Below are positions 1-9,007 of a stretch of 51,748 bases of DNA, one piece after another (position 1 is the first letter of the stretch; every line of letters starts with the position of its first letter). Source of the DNA: Candidatus Pacearchaeota archaeon (lineage in GTDB: Archaea > Nanobdellota > Nanobdellia > Pacearchaeales > GW2011-AR1); assembly GCA_023136775.1 (NCBI GenBank), contig JAGLQO010000004.1, positions 1-51,748 of the forward strand, read 5' to 3'. The notes beneath the pieces are model-generated. The model did no database searches and was not told the origin of the DNA. It saw only the letters and a list, made by a program, of their open reading frames with translations. Position numbers and translations under genes: made by a program.

Positions 1-23
1 TTTAGACTAAATCTAATTGATTT

Positions 24-63
24 TTCTTAACGCGCCTGTCCAGAGGACAACCTGTCGCTAAAA
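24..63. repeat. 40-bp dispersed repeat, copy 1
   Basis: This 40-base stretch recurs without mismatch at 27710-27749. Its core TGTCC-AGA-GGACA is a perfect 5-bp hairpin, flanked by an imperfect outer pair (TTAACG against CGCTAA). In both places it precedes G-rich mosaic repeat material that leads to the 3' end of a minus-strand gene. The function is unknown. Confidence 0.85.
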
Positions 64-81
64 ATTTTATTTGTGCGGTTC

Positions 82-195
82 GGAGTGTTTGCTATTTGAG
101 CTGATGGCCTCAAATGGCATGACCCTGGGAGCCCGAGCGAGAGTTTTCCGAGCGATTAAATAGACAAGTCTTTGCAACGGAATGAATTTTATGTT
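82..195. repeat. Mosaic intergenic repeat (family 2), copy 1
   Basis: This stretch contains CCGAGCGATTAAATAGACAA at 148-167, which matches 17528-17547 with one mismatch, followed by GCAACGGA as at 45797. The upstream module CGGAGTGTTTGCTATTT is echoed near 45674 and 25976. The 60-aa minus-strand ORF here is built from the repeat and is not called. Otherwise I see no gene between positions 1 and 354. Confidence 0.65.
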
Positions 196-317
196 TGGCT
201 TTTTCCATAGCATAATTGGATGAAAGGAGAAGTTGGAGGGAAACTTCAAAATATAAAGAACATTATGGAATACACTAAAAATAATTTTTTAACAGAAGAA
301 GATTTAGAAAAAATAAG

Positions 318-348
318 AAAGACTTCTAAAAAGATGAAAGAAGTCTTT
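318..348 (-). terminator. Hairpin just past the HTH-10 gene stop
   Basis: AAAGACTTC and GAAGTCTTT form a perfect 9-bp stem with a 13-base loop, starting a few bases beyond the stop of the 355-996 gene. It could terminate or stabilise that transcript; that role is inferred from position. Confidence 0.4.
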
Positions 349-354
349 TAATGA

Positions 355-996
355 TTATTGTAAAATTCTTAAATCTGAACCTAATACTTTGCTTTCGATT
401 TTTTGTAAATGAACGCAAAGTGTACTTGGGGAAATTCCGAGCTCTTTTGATAATTGATTTAAGTTTATTCTTCTTGGGAAATCATAGTATCCTAGATTGA
501 TTGTTGGTTGTAAAATTTCTCTTTGTTTTATCGTAAACAAATCACTAAAATTCATACTCTTTCTTACTTTTGACATTCTCAAGATATCTATTCCCTTGTC
601 TTCAATTGGTATAAGTAAATTATCTGTATCTTCCGCGTTCAAGAAAACTTTTAGTCGTTTGAATTTTTTATTTAATTTTACTGGCCATTCCAGAACACAA
701 TCTATATTTAGCAAGGAGTCGTTTAGTTGTGAAAATTCATCGTGATAATGGAATATGTTTTCATCTGGATTGAATTCATTAAATTTCACGGGAAGACTGA
801 ACTCTTTAATAAATCTCCTAACTTTTGACATATTTGCATTTTCTATTTCCATTAATCCCATGAATTCGCTTTCTCCTGAGGGGTGGGCATTTCTGATTAC
901 AAAAGAAGAATCATTAAATTTATCTGCTAATTTGCACTCCCAAGAATCTGGCATATCTAAATCAAGAGTTAATAGTACGAGGTTGTCGTTATTCAT
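355..996 (-). CDS. Bat-like HTH-10 transcriptional regulator
   Basis: The C-terminal 55 residues match the HTH_10 domain of archaeal bacterio-opsin-activator-like regulators: an LTIKQREIL opening, then the recognition segment ELGISPSTLCVHLQKIE. The N-terminal 140 residues are a divergent alpha/beta region with no cysteine cluster and probably act as the sensor, as in other HTH-10 proteins of about 200-220 aa. The length of 213 aa is normal. The gene is transcribed alone, and the ATG at 996 follows an AT-rich TATA-like stretch. The ligand and targets cannot be told. The family call is firm; DNA binding follows from the family. Confidence 0.85.
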   Translation of the reverse strand: MNNDNLVLLTLDLDMPDSWECKLADKFNDSSFVIRNAHPSGESEFMGLMEIENANMSKVRRFIKEFSLPVKFNEFNPDENIFHYHDEFSQLNDSLLNIDCVLEWPVKLNKKFKRLKVFLNAEDTDNLLIPIEDKGIDILRMSKVRKSMNFSDLFTIKQREILQPTINLGYYDFPRRINLNQLSKELGISPSTLCVHLQKIESKVLGSDLRILQ

Positions 997-1172
997 AATT
1001 AATTTAATATTGTAAATTTTAACTAAATTACTTGAGGGGCTTTTCCCTCTATAAAAAAAAATAAAACTCCTTTATTTTTCAATTCGATAAAAAACATGCA
1101 CTAAAAGTATTGATGCATTATCAAAAGTAAAAAATTAACATCGAACATATTAGTGATAAATAGTATACGAAT

Positions 1173-2963
1173 TTATTCTTTTTCATCGAAAAACATCTTA
1201 TTGTCTTTTTTATCTTGTTCGTAATCTTTCATCCCTAGGGAAATTTGCTCTGCAATCTCATTGACTCCTTGACTAAACATATCCAGATTGCCTTTTGATT
1301 CAATAAATGAATTCATTAATTTTTCTTCTATTTTATTTTTTCCACTTTTTCCCTCTCCATCTAACCCTAAATTAAAAAGAATTATTGGCAACTCCCCTAT
1401 GACCATTCCTACGCAACACATTTTATTTATAATTAAATCTACAACGTGTTCTTCCATTGTGCCTTTTGTGGCGAATGAATAAATATACATATCTCGTTTT
1501 TGTCCAATTCTGTCAAGCCTCCCAATTCTTTGCTCAACACTCATTGGGTTCCATGGCAAATCATAATTGATAAGATTTCTACAGAATTGGAAGTTAAGCC
1601 CTTCTGCTCCAGTGTCTGTTGAAATTAAAATATCTGCTTCTCCGTTCTTGAACGAATTTATTCTAACTGATTTTTCTTCTCTGTCTAATCCTCCCATGAA
1701 CTCAATAATCTTTAATCCGAATGGTTCTAATTTTTCTACGATATAACGAAGGGTTGTTGGATGTCTTGTATAGATAAGGATTTTTTCATCATCACTTCTT
1801 GCTCTTATTTCTTCTACTAAGTCTACCAACTTTTCAATTTTGGAGTCTTTGTTTAAAGTAGCATAATCATCAAGTATACCTTGAGCGAAATCTCGCGTAC
1901 CTTCATGGTAAATCTCGTTGTCAACTATTTTTTGCAAACTTTCAATTGCCGACCTTGAGGAACTTGTTACTTTTGGAAGAATTGCAAATACAATTAAGCG
2001 TCCGTTTATTTCTCTTCCATCTGCTCTAAAATAATTTTCTTTAAGTAGCCTTACAGTATTATCATAAATTGTTTTTTCTTGTTTTGTCATTATTACTGGA
2101 ACAATACATGGTATACGCGACTTATAATCAATGCCGGTTTCACTTCGTTTTCTTCTGACCATTACTTCTTCTAATTTCTTTTTTAATTCATCTGGATTTA
2201 ATGGATGCCTCTTGTTTCCCCTGTATAAAAAGTTCTTTCTGAATTCTTTCATAGTTCCGAGGTGTCCTCTTTTTAGAATATGTAATAAATTATATAATTC
2301 CAATAAATCATTTTGGAAGGGCGTTGCAGTTAGAAGTAGAAATCTTTTCTTTTGAAGTCTGTCAACGAATTTCCATCTAACTGTGTTTCTTTCTTTTAGC
2401 TTATGGGCCTCATCCACAATTACCAGATCCCAATTAATTGAATGGGCATTTTTATGCCTGAATTCTCGCTTTACTTTATCAAAAGTTTTGACTCTGTCAA
2501 TTGAAGCTATTGCAAAATCGAATTTGCTCCAATCTTCAGCTGATTCTATTATATCAAAATTCAAATCAAATTTTTCTTTTAGCTCTTCTACCCACTGATC
2601 AACAAGGCTTGGTGGAGTTAAAATTACGACTTTTTTTAAGAAACCCCTAACAATTCCTTCTTTGATAACGTAAGCTGTTGTGATTGTTTTTCCGAGCCCA
2701 ACTTCGTCTGCTAGCAGGGCGGTTGAATTTAAATCTCTTAGTAATTTTACTGCACCTTCTCTTTGATACGGCAAATCGTAAGCTAAATTTCTTTTAACCA
2801 TTTCGTAAGAAATTAATTCATTGATTTTTGAATCTTCATTTAACTCTTTTGCATCCATTTGAAGTTTAAATAATTCGGATGAGTCAAAACTGCCGTTTTC
2901 AATATCTCCGAATAATTCGGATGATCCGTCTTCAAAATCCTCGTTTACAATAATTTTCACCAT
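1173..2963 (-). CDS. SNF2/RapA-type DEAH helicase
   Basis: Superfamily 2 ATPase of the SNF2 class. Visible motifs, in order, are LLADEVGLGKT (Walker A, about residues 83-93), VDEAH (Walker B), LLTATPFQN (motif III) and, in the C-terminal RecA lobe, STDTGAEGLNFQ and EQRIGRLDRIGQ (motifs V and VI). The ORF track starts at 3233, but the first 90 residues overlap the divergent permease gene and do not look like family sequence. The ATG at 2963 (MVKIIVNEDF) gives a normal 596-aa protein and has a TATA-like TTTATATAAC 60-70 bases upstream. Such proteins translocate on double-stranded DNA and remodel bound proteins; RapA recycles RNA polymerase. The exact partner here is unknown. Confidence 0.88.
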   Translation of the reverse strand: MVKIIVNEDFEDGSSELFGDIENGSFDSSELFKLQMDAKELNEDSKINELISYEMVKRNLAYDLPYQREGAVKLLRDLNSTALLADEVGLGKTITTAYVIKEGIVRGFLKKVVILTPPSLVDQWVEELKEKFDLNFDIIESAEDWSKFDFAIASIDRVKTFDKVKREFRHKNAHSINWDLVIVDEAHKLKERNTVRWKFVDRLQKKRFLLLTATPFQNDLLELYNLLHILKRGHLGTMKEFRKNFLYRGNKRHPLNPDELKKKLEEVMVRRKRSETGIDYKSRIPCIVPVIMTKQEKTIYDNTVRLLKENYFRADGREINGRLIVFAILPKVTSSSRSAIESLQKIVDNEIYHEGTRDFAQGILDDYATLNKDSKIEKLVDLVEEIRARSDDEKILIYTRHPTTLRYIVEKLEPFGLKIIEFMGGLDREEKSVRINSFKNGEADILISTDTGAEGLNFQFCRNLINYDLPWNPMSVEQRIGRLDRIGQKRDMYIYSFATKGTMEEHVVDLIINKMCCVGMVIGELPIILFNLGLDGEGKSGKNKIEEKLMNSFIESKGNLDMFSQGVNEIAEQISLGMKDYEQDKKDNKMFFDEKE

Positions 2964-3183
2964 CTTAGGAAGTTGGGACAAACTTTGTTTAAAAAAATAT
3001 TGACGGTGTACTGGTATTTTTGTTATATAAATACTGTTTATTGATTTTGACGGAAATAATTTGATTCTCGAGATTTTTGGAAATTTCTTGGGTATAATTA
3101 GATTGCTTAGATTTTGATAAATCAAAATCCTTAAAAACAATGTTGCTAACGATAAAATAGGTGATGCTTTAGCAAATAATAAT

Positions 3184-4305
3184 ATGATGAATAAGAAATT
3201 TTTGGCTACGACTTTTACTTTGACTGGTTCCATAATTGGTGCTGGGATTTTGGGACTTCCTTATGTTTTTGCCCAATCAGGACTTCTAATTGGGTTATTT
3301 TGGTTAATAGCTCTCGGAGCCATAATGATTTTTATGAATCTTACTTTGGGTGAAATTACACTTAGAACCAAAGGTAAACATCAGTTGGCTGGTTATGCTG
3401 AAAAATACCTTGGGAAAAAAGGCAAACGGGCTATGTTTTTTATTGTTATATTTGGTATTTATTCCGCACTTTTAGCGTATTTAGTTGGGGAAGGAAATTC
3501 TTTTGCTAGACTAATTCCGTTTAATGTTCCTCCTGTTGTATTTGGAATAATCTTTTGGGTTATTTTGACGTTAATGCTTAGAAAGGGAATGAAAGAACTT
3601 AAAAAAATTGAAACATGGGGTGTTATTGGTATTATTGGTATCGTTTTGGCAATTTTTATTCAATATGTTTTTACTCTTGATATTTCCAATCTTGCTACAA
3701 TTAATCAGGCTAACTTTTTTACTCCGATTGGAGTTGTGTTATTTGCTTTGCTTGGGTTCACATCTATTCCTGAACTTCGAATAGAAATTAAAGGGCAGGA
3801 GAAGCTGTTTAAGAGGGCTGTTATTATTGGAACAGTGATTCCGATTATTTTGTATATTTTATTTAGTATTATATTTATTGGGAAGTTTGGAATTACAGTA
3901 AATGAAGTTGCGACATTGTCTCTTGGTCCATTCGTCACGATTCTTGGGATATTTACAATGCTTACATCTTTTCTTGTGTTGTCTTTTTCACTGCATGACA
4001 TGTTCAAGTATGACCTCAAAACTTCTAATAAGGTTAATTTTTTCTTCACTTCGCTTGTTCCTTTGATATTATATATTTTAGCTGAACAATTTGATTTTAC
4101 TAGTTTTTCTACTATTCTTGGGATTGGGGGAACTGTCTCTGGTGGACTTACTGGAATTATGATTTTACTTATGGCTAGAAAAGCTAAGGCTAAGACTCGA
4201 AGTAAAAACAAAGAGCCTGAAATTAAAATGCCTATTAATTGGTTTATAGTAATAATTCTGTCTCTAGTGTTCATTGCAGCTATTGTCTTGCAATTATCTC
4301 GTTAA
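3184..4305 (+). CDS. Amino-acid permease of the AAAP/HAAAP class
   Basis: Integral membrane protein of 373 aa with about ten or eleven hydrophobic segments. The first helix carries SIIGAGILGLPY, the glycine-rich unwound-helix signature of the amino acid/auxin permease and tryptophan/tyrosine permease families (LeuT fold). A short lysine-rich loop near residue 345 precedes the last helix. It probably imports an aromatic or small neutral amino acid by ion symport; the substrate is not readable from sequence. It starts divergently from the helicase, 220 bases from that gene's start. Two adjacent ATGs (3184, 3187) are possible. Confidence 0.82.
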   Translation: MMNKKFLATTFTLTGSIIGAGILGLPYVFAQSGLLIGLFWLIALGAIMIFMNLTLGEITLRTKGKHQLAGYAEKYLGKKGKRAMFFIVIFGIYSALLAYLVGEGNSFARLIPFNVPPVVFGIIFWVILTLMLRKGMKELKKIETWGVIGIIGIVLAIFIQYVFTLDISNLATINQANFFTPIGVVLFALLGFTSIPELRIEIKGQEKLFKRAVIIGTVIPIILYILFSIIFIGKFGITVNEVATLSLGPFVTILGIFTMLTSFLVLSFSLHDMFKYDLKTSNKVNFFFTSLVPLILYILAEQFDFTSFSTILGIGGTVSGGLTGIMILLMARKAKAKTRSKNKEPEIKMPINWFIVIILSLVFIAAIVLQLSR

Positions 4306-4416
4306 TTGAATCGGTTATAATTTATAATGAAAAGTAGATTGTTTTGAAATTCATGTTTCTAATAATGGTTATTAAATTATTGTTAAATTTACCGATAATA
4401 ACACCATTAGTACAAT

Positions 4417-4430
4417 AATATTTAAATAAT
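4417..4430 (+). promoter_or_regulatory. TATA box of the surface-protein gene
   Basis: AATATTTAAATAAT lies about 20-33 bases before the ATG at 4450, which would make the transcript nearly leaderless. This supports the second ATG as the true start. Confidence 0.6.
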
Positions 4431-4449
4431 AAAAACTTTGTTTTGTTAT

Positions 4450-6015
4450 ATGGGAAAAATTGTGACTTTCGGTTTTATTTTTTTATTTTTAGTGATAACG
4501 GCTTCAGTTTTTGCCTATGAATTTTGTGAAGATGGCGTGGTTGGTTCTAAAAATTTAAGGCTGATTTCGGTTGATGATATGTTAAATCAAAACTCGATAG
4601 AGTGGACTTGGGAACCTGAAGAAACTGTTGAGATTGAGGCTCGTGTTGAAAATAAAGATAGTAGTTCTAATAATTATGTTTTGGAAGTTATTTTTGTTAA
4701 TGAAGATGGGAATACTGTAGATTTGGCAAAAGATGATGACGATTTAGAAGTTGATTTTTCTTTATCATCTGGTGAAAGGGAAAGTATTCTGATAAATTTT
4801 GAGGTTAATGAAGATATTGATGAAGATGATTATGATATGTATGTAAAAATGTATAAACATGGTGACGAAGATTTACAATGTGTTGAGAATGAAAAAGAAA
4901 CGGTAACTATTGATAAGGTTGAATTATGTGAAGACGGAAATGTTAAGGCTAGGGATTTAGAAATTACTGATATAACTGATGAGGAAAAAGACAATGATGA
5001 TAAATGGGAATGGTCTCCTGGGAATGATATAGAGATATCTCTTAAGTTAGAGAATAAAGACTACTCAGAAAGAAATTTTGTTGTTGAATTAATTATGCTT
5101 GATGAAAATAATGAAGAGATAACTTTTGCTAAAGATAAAGATAATTTGAAAGAAGAATCCACAATTGACGAAGGAGATGATGACATTTTTAATTTCGATT
5201 TTGAAATAAGGAATGAGCTTGATGCTGGAAGCTATACTTTTTATGCAAAAGCTTACGCGGAAGATGACGGAGACATTTGCACTAGTCTTAGAGCTGAAGA
5301 CGCCGATAATAGGGTTGTGGTAAATATTAATAGAGTTAATAAAAAAGTTATTGTAACTAAGGTTGTTGGACCTACGGAGAGTGAAACAAATGCTGTATTG
5401 ACATATACTGCAACTGTTACTAATATGGGATCTAAGAGCGAAGAAAAAGTGGCTGTCATTGCTTATAATCGATTACTTGGTATTAGGGAAGTTATTGAAA
5501 TTAATAATCTTGATACTGGGGAGGAGCAGAGTGTTGAGTTTAAAATTGAAATTCCATTGATAGCAAAATTAGCTATACATAAGATTTTATTTTCTACGGA
5601 ATACGAATATGATGAAAAGGTGGAGCATTTTCGAAGTAGTTCGGACGAAGACGACGATAAAAAAATTATTTTAACTTTAACGCAAGGGGAATTTGAAGAA
5701 GAAGTTGAAAATGAGACTGGGGAAGTTGAAAATGAGACTGAGAAGGTTGAAATTAATGAAACTTTGTTTGAAGAAGAAATGAGAGGTGAAGAAGAAGTTC
5801 CTGGGGCTGTTATTACTGGGAATGTGGTTGGTAAAACTAGTAAGCCTATTAATTGGTTTGGAATTTTAGTTTTTATTGTATTGGCTGGGGTTGGAGTATT
5901 TTTATTTTTGAAAAAACCAAAAATATTATCATCCCTTAAAAAGACAAAGCCTTACGGCGAAGAACCAATAGTTACACCAAATGTAACAAGAAGATATACA
6001 GCACGATTAAATTAA
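4450..6015 (+). CDS. Surface-anchored acidic protein with two CARDB-like repeats
   Basis: The protein begins with a signal peptide (MGKIVTFGFIFLFLVITASVF). Two homologous segments of about 140 residues follow, each opening with a C-E-D-G motif (FCEDG, LCEDG) and containing WEW/WTW and NDIEI or ETVEI strands typical of beta-sandwich CARDB/NEW3-like folds. A third domain starts near residue 300. Next come an acidic stretch, the motif ITGNVVG, one transmembrane helix and a basic tail, as in surface proteins of DPANN archaea. ATG 4450 is preferred over 4438 because the TATA box then sits at the right distance. It is exported and faces outward; the binding partner is unknown. Confidence 0.72.
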   Translation: MGKIVTFGFIFLFLVITASVFAYEFCEDGVVGSKNLRLISVDDMLNQNSIEWTWEPEETVEIEARVENKDSSSNNYVLEVIFVNEDGNTVDLAKDDDDLEVDFSLSSGERESILINFEVNEDIDEDDYDMYVKMYKHGDEDLQCVENEKETVTIDKVELCEDGNVKARDLEITDITDEEKDNDDKWEWSPGNDIEISLKLENKDYSERNFVVELIMLDENNEEITFAKDKDNLKEESTIDEGDDDIFNFDFEIRNELDAGSYTFYAKAYAEDDGDICTSLRAEDADNRVVVNINRVNKKVIVTKVVGPTESETNAVLTYTATVTNMGSKSEEKVAVIAYNRLLGIREVIEINNLDTGEEQSVEFKIEIPLIAKLAIHKILFSTEYEYDEKVEHFRSSSDEDDDKKIILTLTQGEFEEEVENETGEVENETEKVEINETLFEEEMRGEEEVPGAVITGNVVGKTSKPINWFGILVFIVLAGVGVFLFLKKPKILSSLKKTKPYGEEPIVTPNVTRRYTARLN

Positions 6016-6122
6016 AATATTGATATTAGTACTTAAATTTAAAAAGAGGTAATGTGTTTATTGTTTAAGGTTACTGGTTATGAGATTTCTATTAAAATTA
6101 TTAAATAAAACAGGAGGAAAAT

Positions 6123-6650
6123 ATGAAATTGTACGTAGGTAATTTACCTTGGAAAATTGACGATGCATCTCTAAAAGAACTATTTGTTTCTTACGGAGAC
6201 GTTGAAGAAGCTGTTCTAATTAAGGACAAGTTTTCTGGTCGATCTAAAGGATTTGGATTTGTAACTATGACTGATGACGCGGCGGCTAAGAAAGCTATCG
6301 AAGAAATGCATGAAAAAGAAGTTGAGGGGAGACCTTTAACTGTTAGTGAAGCAAAACCAATGGTTCCAAGAGATAATAGTCCAAGAGACGGTGGCTTTAG
6401 GGAACGAGGAAACTCAGCTCCTAGCGAAGCTCCAATGGCAGACCCATCTGAAATCAATGATGTAGTTGAAGACGCTATTGAAGACGAAGCGGCTCCAGAA
6501 GTTGTTGACGAAAATTCTGACGCTGAAGAAGGCGAAGAAAAAATCGAGACAGCTGGGGAAGCTATGGAAGACGCTGAATCTGACGAGCCAGCAGTTGAAG
6601 ACGCTGTTAAGGCAGAAGAGTCAACTGAAGCAGAAGAAGACGCAGAATAA
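6123..6650 (+). CDS. RRM-domain RNA-binding protein with acidic tail
   Basis: Residues 1-80 form one RNA recognition motif, with RNP2 LYVGNL at residues 3-8 and RNP1 KGFGFVTM near residue 40; both carry the aromatic residues that stack on RNA. The layout is close to the small glycine-rich RRM proteins of bacteria. The glycine-rich linker is short (PRDGGFRERG) and is followed by about 80 residues dominated by E, D and A, without further domains. A strong Shine-Dalgarno sequence, AGGAGGA, ends six bases before the start. RRM proteins are uncommon in archaea, so transfer from a bacterium is plausible. Likely role: an RNA chaperone or cold-response protein. Confidence 0.88.
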   Translation: MKLYVGNLPWKIDDASLKELFVSYGDVEEAVLIKDKFSGRSKGFGFVTMTDDAAAKKAIEEMHEKEVEGRPLTVSEAKPMVPRDNSPRDGGFRERGNSAPSEAPMADPSEINDVVEDAIEDEAAPEVVDENSDAEEGEEKIETAGEAMEDAESDEPAVEDAVKAEESTEAEEDAE

Positions 6651-6760
6651 ATTTATTCTGATTTTTTATTTTTTATTTTTTATTTTTTATTCATGCTGTA
6701 AGTGTAGATGATATAAATATCTCTCGATAGTTTTATAAAACATAATCAAGTTGCTTATAT

Positions 6761-7054
6761 ATGGTGAATAAAAAGAAGGCTGATAAACCTAATGTTACTA
6801 TTAAGAAAGGGAAGAATAAGCCCGATGTTGATATTAAAATTCGAAATCTTGGAAAGGCAATTGGGGAACATAAAAAAGAGGACTCTTGTTGTAAAAATAA
6901 GCATTGTGGAAATTGTTGGATTTTTGGTTCGGCTTTAGCTATGGTTATTTCATACGAAAGAAGTGCTTCTATTCTTTGGGCAATTCTTCATGGAGCACTT
7001 AGTTGGTTTTATATTCTTTTCAGAGCAATGCAGAATTGGGGCTGGATTAACTGA
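6761..7054 (+). CDS. Small membrane protein with Cys-rich motif
   Basis: 97 aa: a lysine-rich N-terminus of about 35 residues, then SCCKNKHCGNCW, then two hydrophobic segments (FGSALAMVISY and ILWAILHGALSWFYILF). The four cysteines just before the first helix could bind a metal at the membrane surface. I recognise the helix pattern (YERSASILWAILHGALSW) as a recurrent small conserved membrane protein but cannot give it a function. It is a single gene after the RRM gene, with its own AT-rich upstream region. Confidence 0.65.
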   Translation: MVNKKKADKPNVTIKKGKNKPDVDIKIRNLGKAIGEHKKEDSCCKNKHCGNCWIFGSALAMVISYERSASILWAILHGALSWFYILFRAMQNWGWIN

Positions 7055-7127
7055 ATAATTTTAAAAAAATAAAAATGAACACGTAAAGTCGCGTCCGTAA
7101 AAATAAATGTGCATATTCTTTAGAAAT

Positions 7128-7628
7128 TTATTTCTTAGAATACTTTTTGTCAAGTGCTTTTTCTTTTGCTAAAGTTGCTTTTGAAGGAACTGGTTTTCTT
7201 TTTGTTGAGACTTTTTTCTTCGGAGTGGATTTCTTCACAGGAGCTTTTCTTTTTGTCGTGGTTTTCTTCTTAGCCGCTGACTTTTTTTTCTCACCATCCA
7301 ACCTAAATCCTGATTCTGATGCTTTGAAAGCTTTTGGTTCTTGTCGTAGTAAAGTTTCATTCATTCTATTTGATAAAGATGTTGCTTTTCTCATAGCTGT
7401 TCTAATATCCGAATCTAGCTTTGATAACTCCTTATTCGTTTTAACAACTGAAGAGGTTAGGGTCGCTCTAGAAATTTTTCCAACAGTAAATCTTCTTTTC
7501 TCTTTGTCAAATTCATTCATAACACTTTGTTTTTCGTCTTGACGAGTTCTGATTAATTCACCTTGAGAATTTATTTCCTTAACAAGTTTCTCGAAGGGAG
7601 CTTCGTTCATCATTTTTGCTTGTGCCAT
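7128..7628 (-). CDS. Coiled-coil protein with histone-H1-like Lys/Ala tail
   Basis: 166 aa. Residues 1-100 are charged and helical with heptad-like spacing. From about residue 110 to the end the protein is almost only K, A, T, P and S (KKSAAKKKTTTKRKAP, KKSTPKKKVSTKRKP), like the C-terminal domain of histone H1 and bacterial Hc1/AlgP-type proteins. Such tails bind DNA or RNA without sequence preference. A very strong Shine-Dalgarno sequence (AAAGGAGGTGA) precedes the ATG, suggesting high expression. It may be a nucleoid protein; that role is inferred from composition only. Confidence 0.6.
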   Translation of the reverse strand: MAQAKMMNEAPFEKLVKEINSQGELIRTRQDEKQSVMNEFDKEKRRFTVGKISRATLTSSVVKTNKELSKLDSDIRTAMRKATSLSNRMNETLLRQEPKAFKASESGFRLDGEKKKSAAKKKTTTKRKAPVKKSTPKKKVSTKRKPVPSKATLAKEKALDKKYSKK

Positions 7629-7710
7629 TTTGGTTCACCTCCTTTTCAATATTTTAGTATAAGATTAAGGATACTCTAGAAAGGTTTGAAATTATTATAT
7701 TCAGGTTGGC

Positions 7711-7726
7711 GAATATGTTCGGAAAC
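7711..7726. promoter_or_regulatory. Palindrome between divergent genes
   Basis: TATGTT-CGGA-AACATA is a perfect 6+6 inverted repeat in the 227-base space between the H1-like gene and the 7856 gene. It may be an operator; no regulator is identified. Confidence 0.3.
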
Positions 7727-7855
7727 ATAAAGTCTCGTTTTGATAATATGAGATGTTGAATATTGGAAAAAGGTACTGTTGCACTTTCATTAATCTATTA
7801 CAATAATATATATAAATTAAGTATGCGTGAATTTAAAATGATATTTTGTTGAAAA

Positions 7856-8194
7856 ATGAAAAATATCAAACGGGAAAATAGAATGAATTTATTAGATAAA
7901 GAATTTTTGAAAGTAACGCCGTTATTTCCGACTTACGATGATTTGGCTTATTTGATGAAAGATTTGGATACGTATTATGAAAATTGTATGTCAGCAATTT
8001 CATGTGGGGACGCTGAAAGATATCAAGATAATTATATAGCAATAAATCAAACGCATTCTCTTTTATCATATTTAGAAAATAAAAATATTATTTCTGGGAA
8101 TGGAGCTATAGGAAAAATACAGGATAAAATGTTTGTTATCCAGACGTTTAAGCGAGAGTTAGATGAACTAGGAAATCCAATTCCTATAATTTAA
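7856..8194 (+). CDS. Hypothetical protein, 112 aa
   Basis: Not recognised. Soluble, mainly helical, with a tyrosine-rich segment (LDTYYENCMSA) and a C-terminus ending IPII. A TATA-like AATATATATAAATT lies about 40-55 bases before ATG 7856; ATG 7883 (MNLLDKEF) is an alternative start giving 103 aa. No neighbour shares its orientation closely, so it is probably transcribed alone. Confidence 0.5.
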   Translation: MKNIKRENRMNLLDKEFLKVTPLFPTYDDLAYLMKDLDTYYENCMSAISCGDAERYQDNYIAINQTHSLLSYLENKNIISGNGAIGKIQDKMFVIQTFKRELDELGNPIPII

Positions 8195-8249
8195 GATTTG
8201 TTTGTTTTTTGAAAGTTACTTGGCAAATGCTTGGATGGGTCAAGGGGGG

Positions 8250-8584
8250 TTAGAAAACTGGACTATTTCCAACCTTAGGAATAATTAATTTATCTCGCTG
8301 TATCCCCTCATCTGTTGTTATTGAAAAATTTATCACACTTGTAGTGTTTCTAAAATTAATTATATTCGCCCTGAACTCTTTTATTTTAGAAACTTCTATT
8401 ACTTTAGAAAATATTACTTTGAAAAGTTCAGACACATCAAGAAATTCCATACCTACTAAATTTTCACTAGAGTCTAAATCAAAAATAAAATTTCCAGTTT
8501 CTACTGCTCCTGCAGATTTTTTTTCGGAAGAATATGCAAATAAACTGTCATTCTCCTCATCATAATCAATTTCGAATTTTTCAT
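8250..8584 (-). pseudogene. DUF2283-like gene with frameshift after the start codon
   Basis: The track shows only 66 aa from an internal ATG at 8450, but the same frame stays open upstream to about 8583 and encodes IDYDEENDSLFAYS and LDSSENLVGMEFLDVSELFK. That is the DUF2283 pattern (a D-x-D opening, then a VGIEILDAS-type strand). No in-frame start exists there. An ATG at 8584 lies one base out of phase, separated from the frame by a run of five A (minus strand, 8577-8581); a sixth A would give MKKFEIDYDEEN. This is either a real single-base deletion or an assembly error. DUF2283 proteins are small and often sit beside toxin-like genes. Confidence 0.6.
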
Positions 8585-8598
8585 CTTAAGTTTTTATA

Positions 8599-9007
8599 TT
8601 AGTTAAATTGTTTATAAAATTTCGGAGGAGACTCAGAAGATTCTTGAGAAATCTTACTTAAGGTTAAACGAAAGGCTTTTTCCTTTTTGATTAAACTAAT
8701 TAAATCTTCATCCATTTCTTTCTTTTTTATTTTACTTGTAAAACGAGAATAATTAATCATTGAAAATTCGTCCCATAAATATTTTTGTTTTAACATTTTT
8801 ATTATTGGGGTTTTATCTTCGGGATAAGTTATTTTTTCGTATTCCTTTACGGAACATTTTTTGTTGGTTCCAAATAGCATTTCGCTATTATTCTGTTTTG
8901 CAAATTCAATAATTTTTTTTCTTCAATTCTAACTCTTTTTTTGATATTTCTTTCTTCTGAATTTCAAGTTTTTCTAGTTCGTCGATTAAACCATTATCAT
9001 TTGCCAT
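8599..9007 (-). pseudogene. Small charged-helix gene split by a frameshift in an A8 run
   Basis: Reading from ATG 9007 gives MANDNGLIDELEKLEIQ and a lysine-rich helix that ends at a stop just after a run of eight A (8913-8920). If one A is removed, the frame continues as IIEFAKQNNSEMLFGTNKKC into the listed 93-aa ORF, giving about 135 aa in total. The joined protein has a coiled-coil N-terminus and a compact C-terminal part with KKCSVKEYEKITYPEDK. This resembles the C-terminal extension of PD-(D/E)XK nucleases, but I am not certain. It lies just upstream of the DUF2283-like remnant on the same strand, so both may have decayed together. Confidence 0.55.

Noticed and set aside
67-249. 60-aa minus-strand ORF
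   Set aside because: It lies fully in repeat sequence, and its protein (ARKTLARAPRV) reflects the repeat; no start signal or family match.
265-351. 28-aa plus-strand ORF starting ATGGAATACACT
   Set aside because: It coincides with the hairpin that follows the HTH-10 gene; too short to support and no ribosome site.
2964-3233. N-terminal 90 residues of the SNF2 ORF
   Set aside because: Overlaps the divergent permease start and the promoter of the helicase gene; composition unlike the rest.
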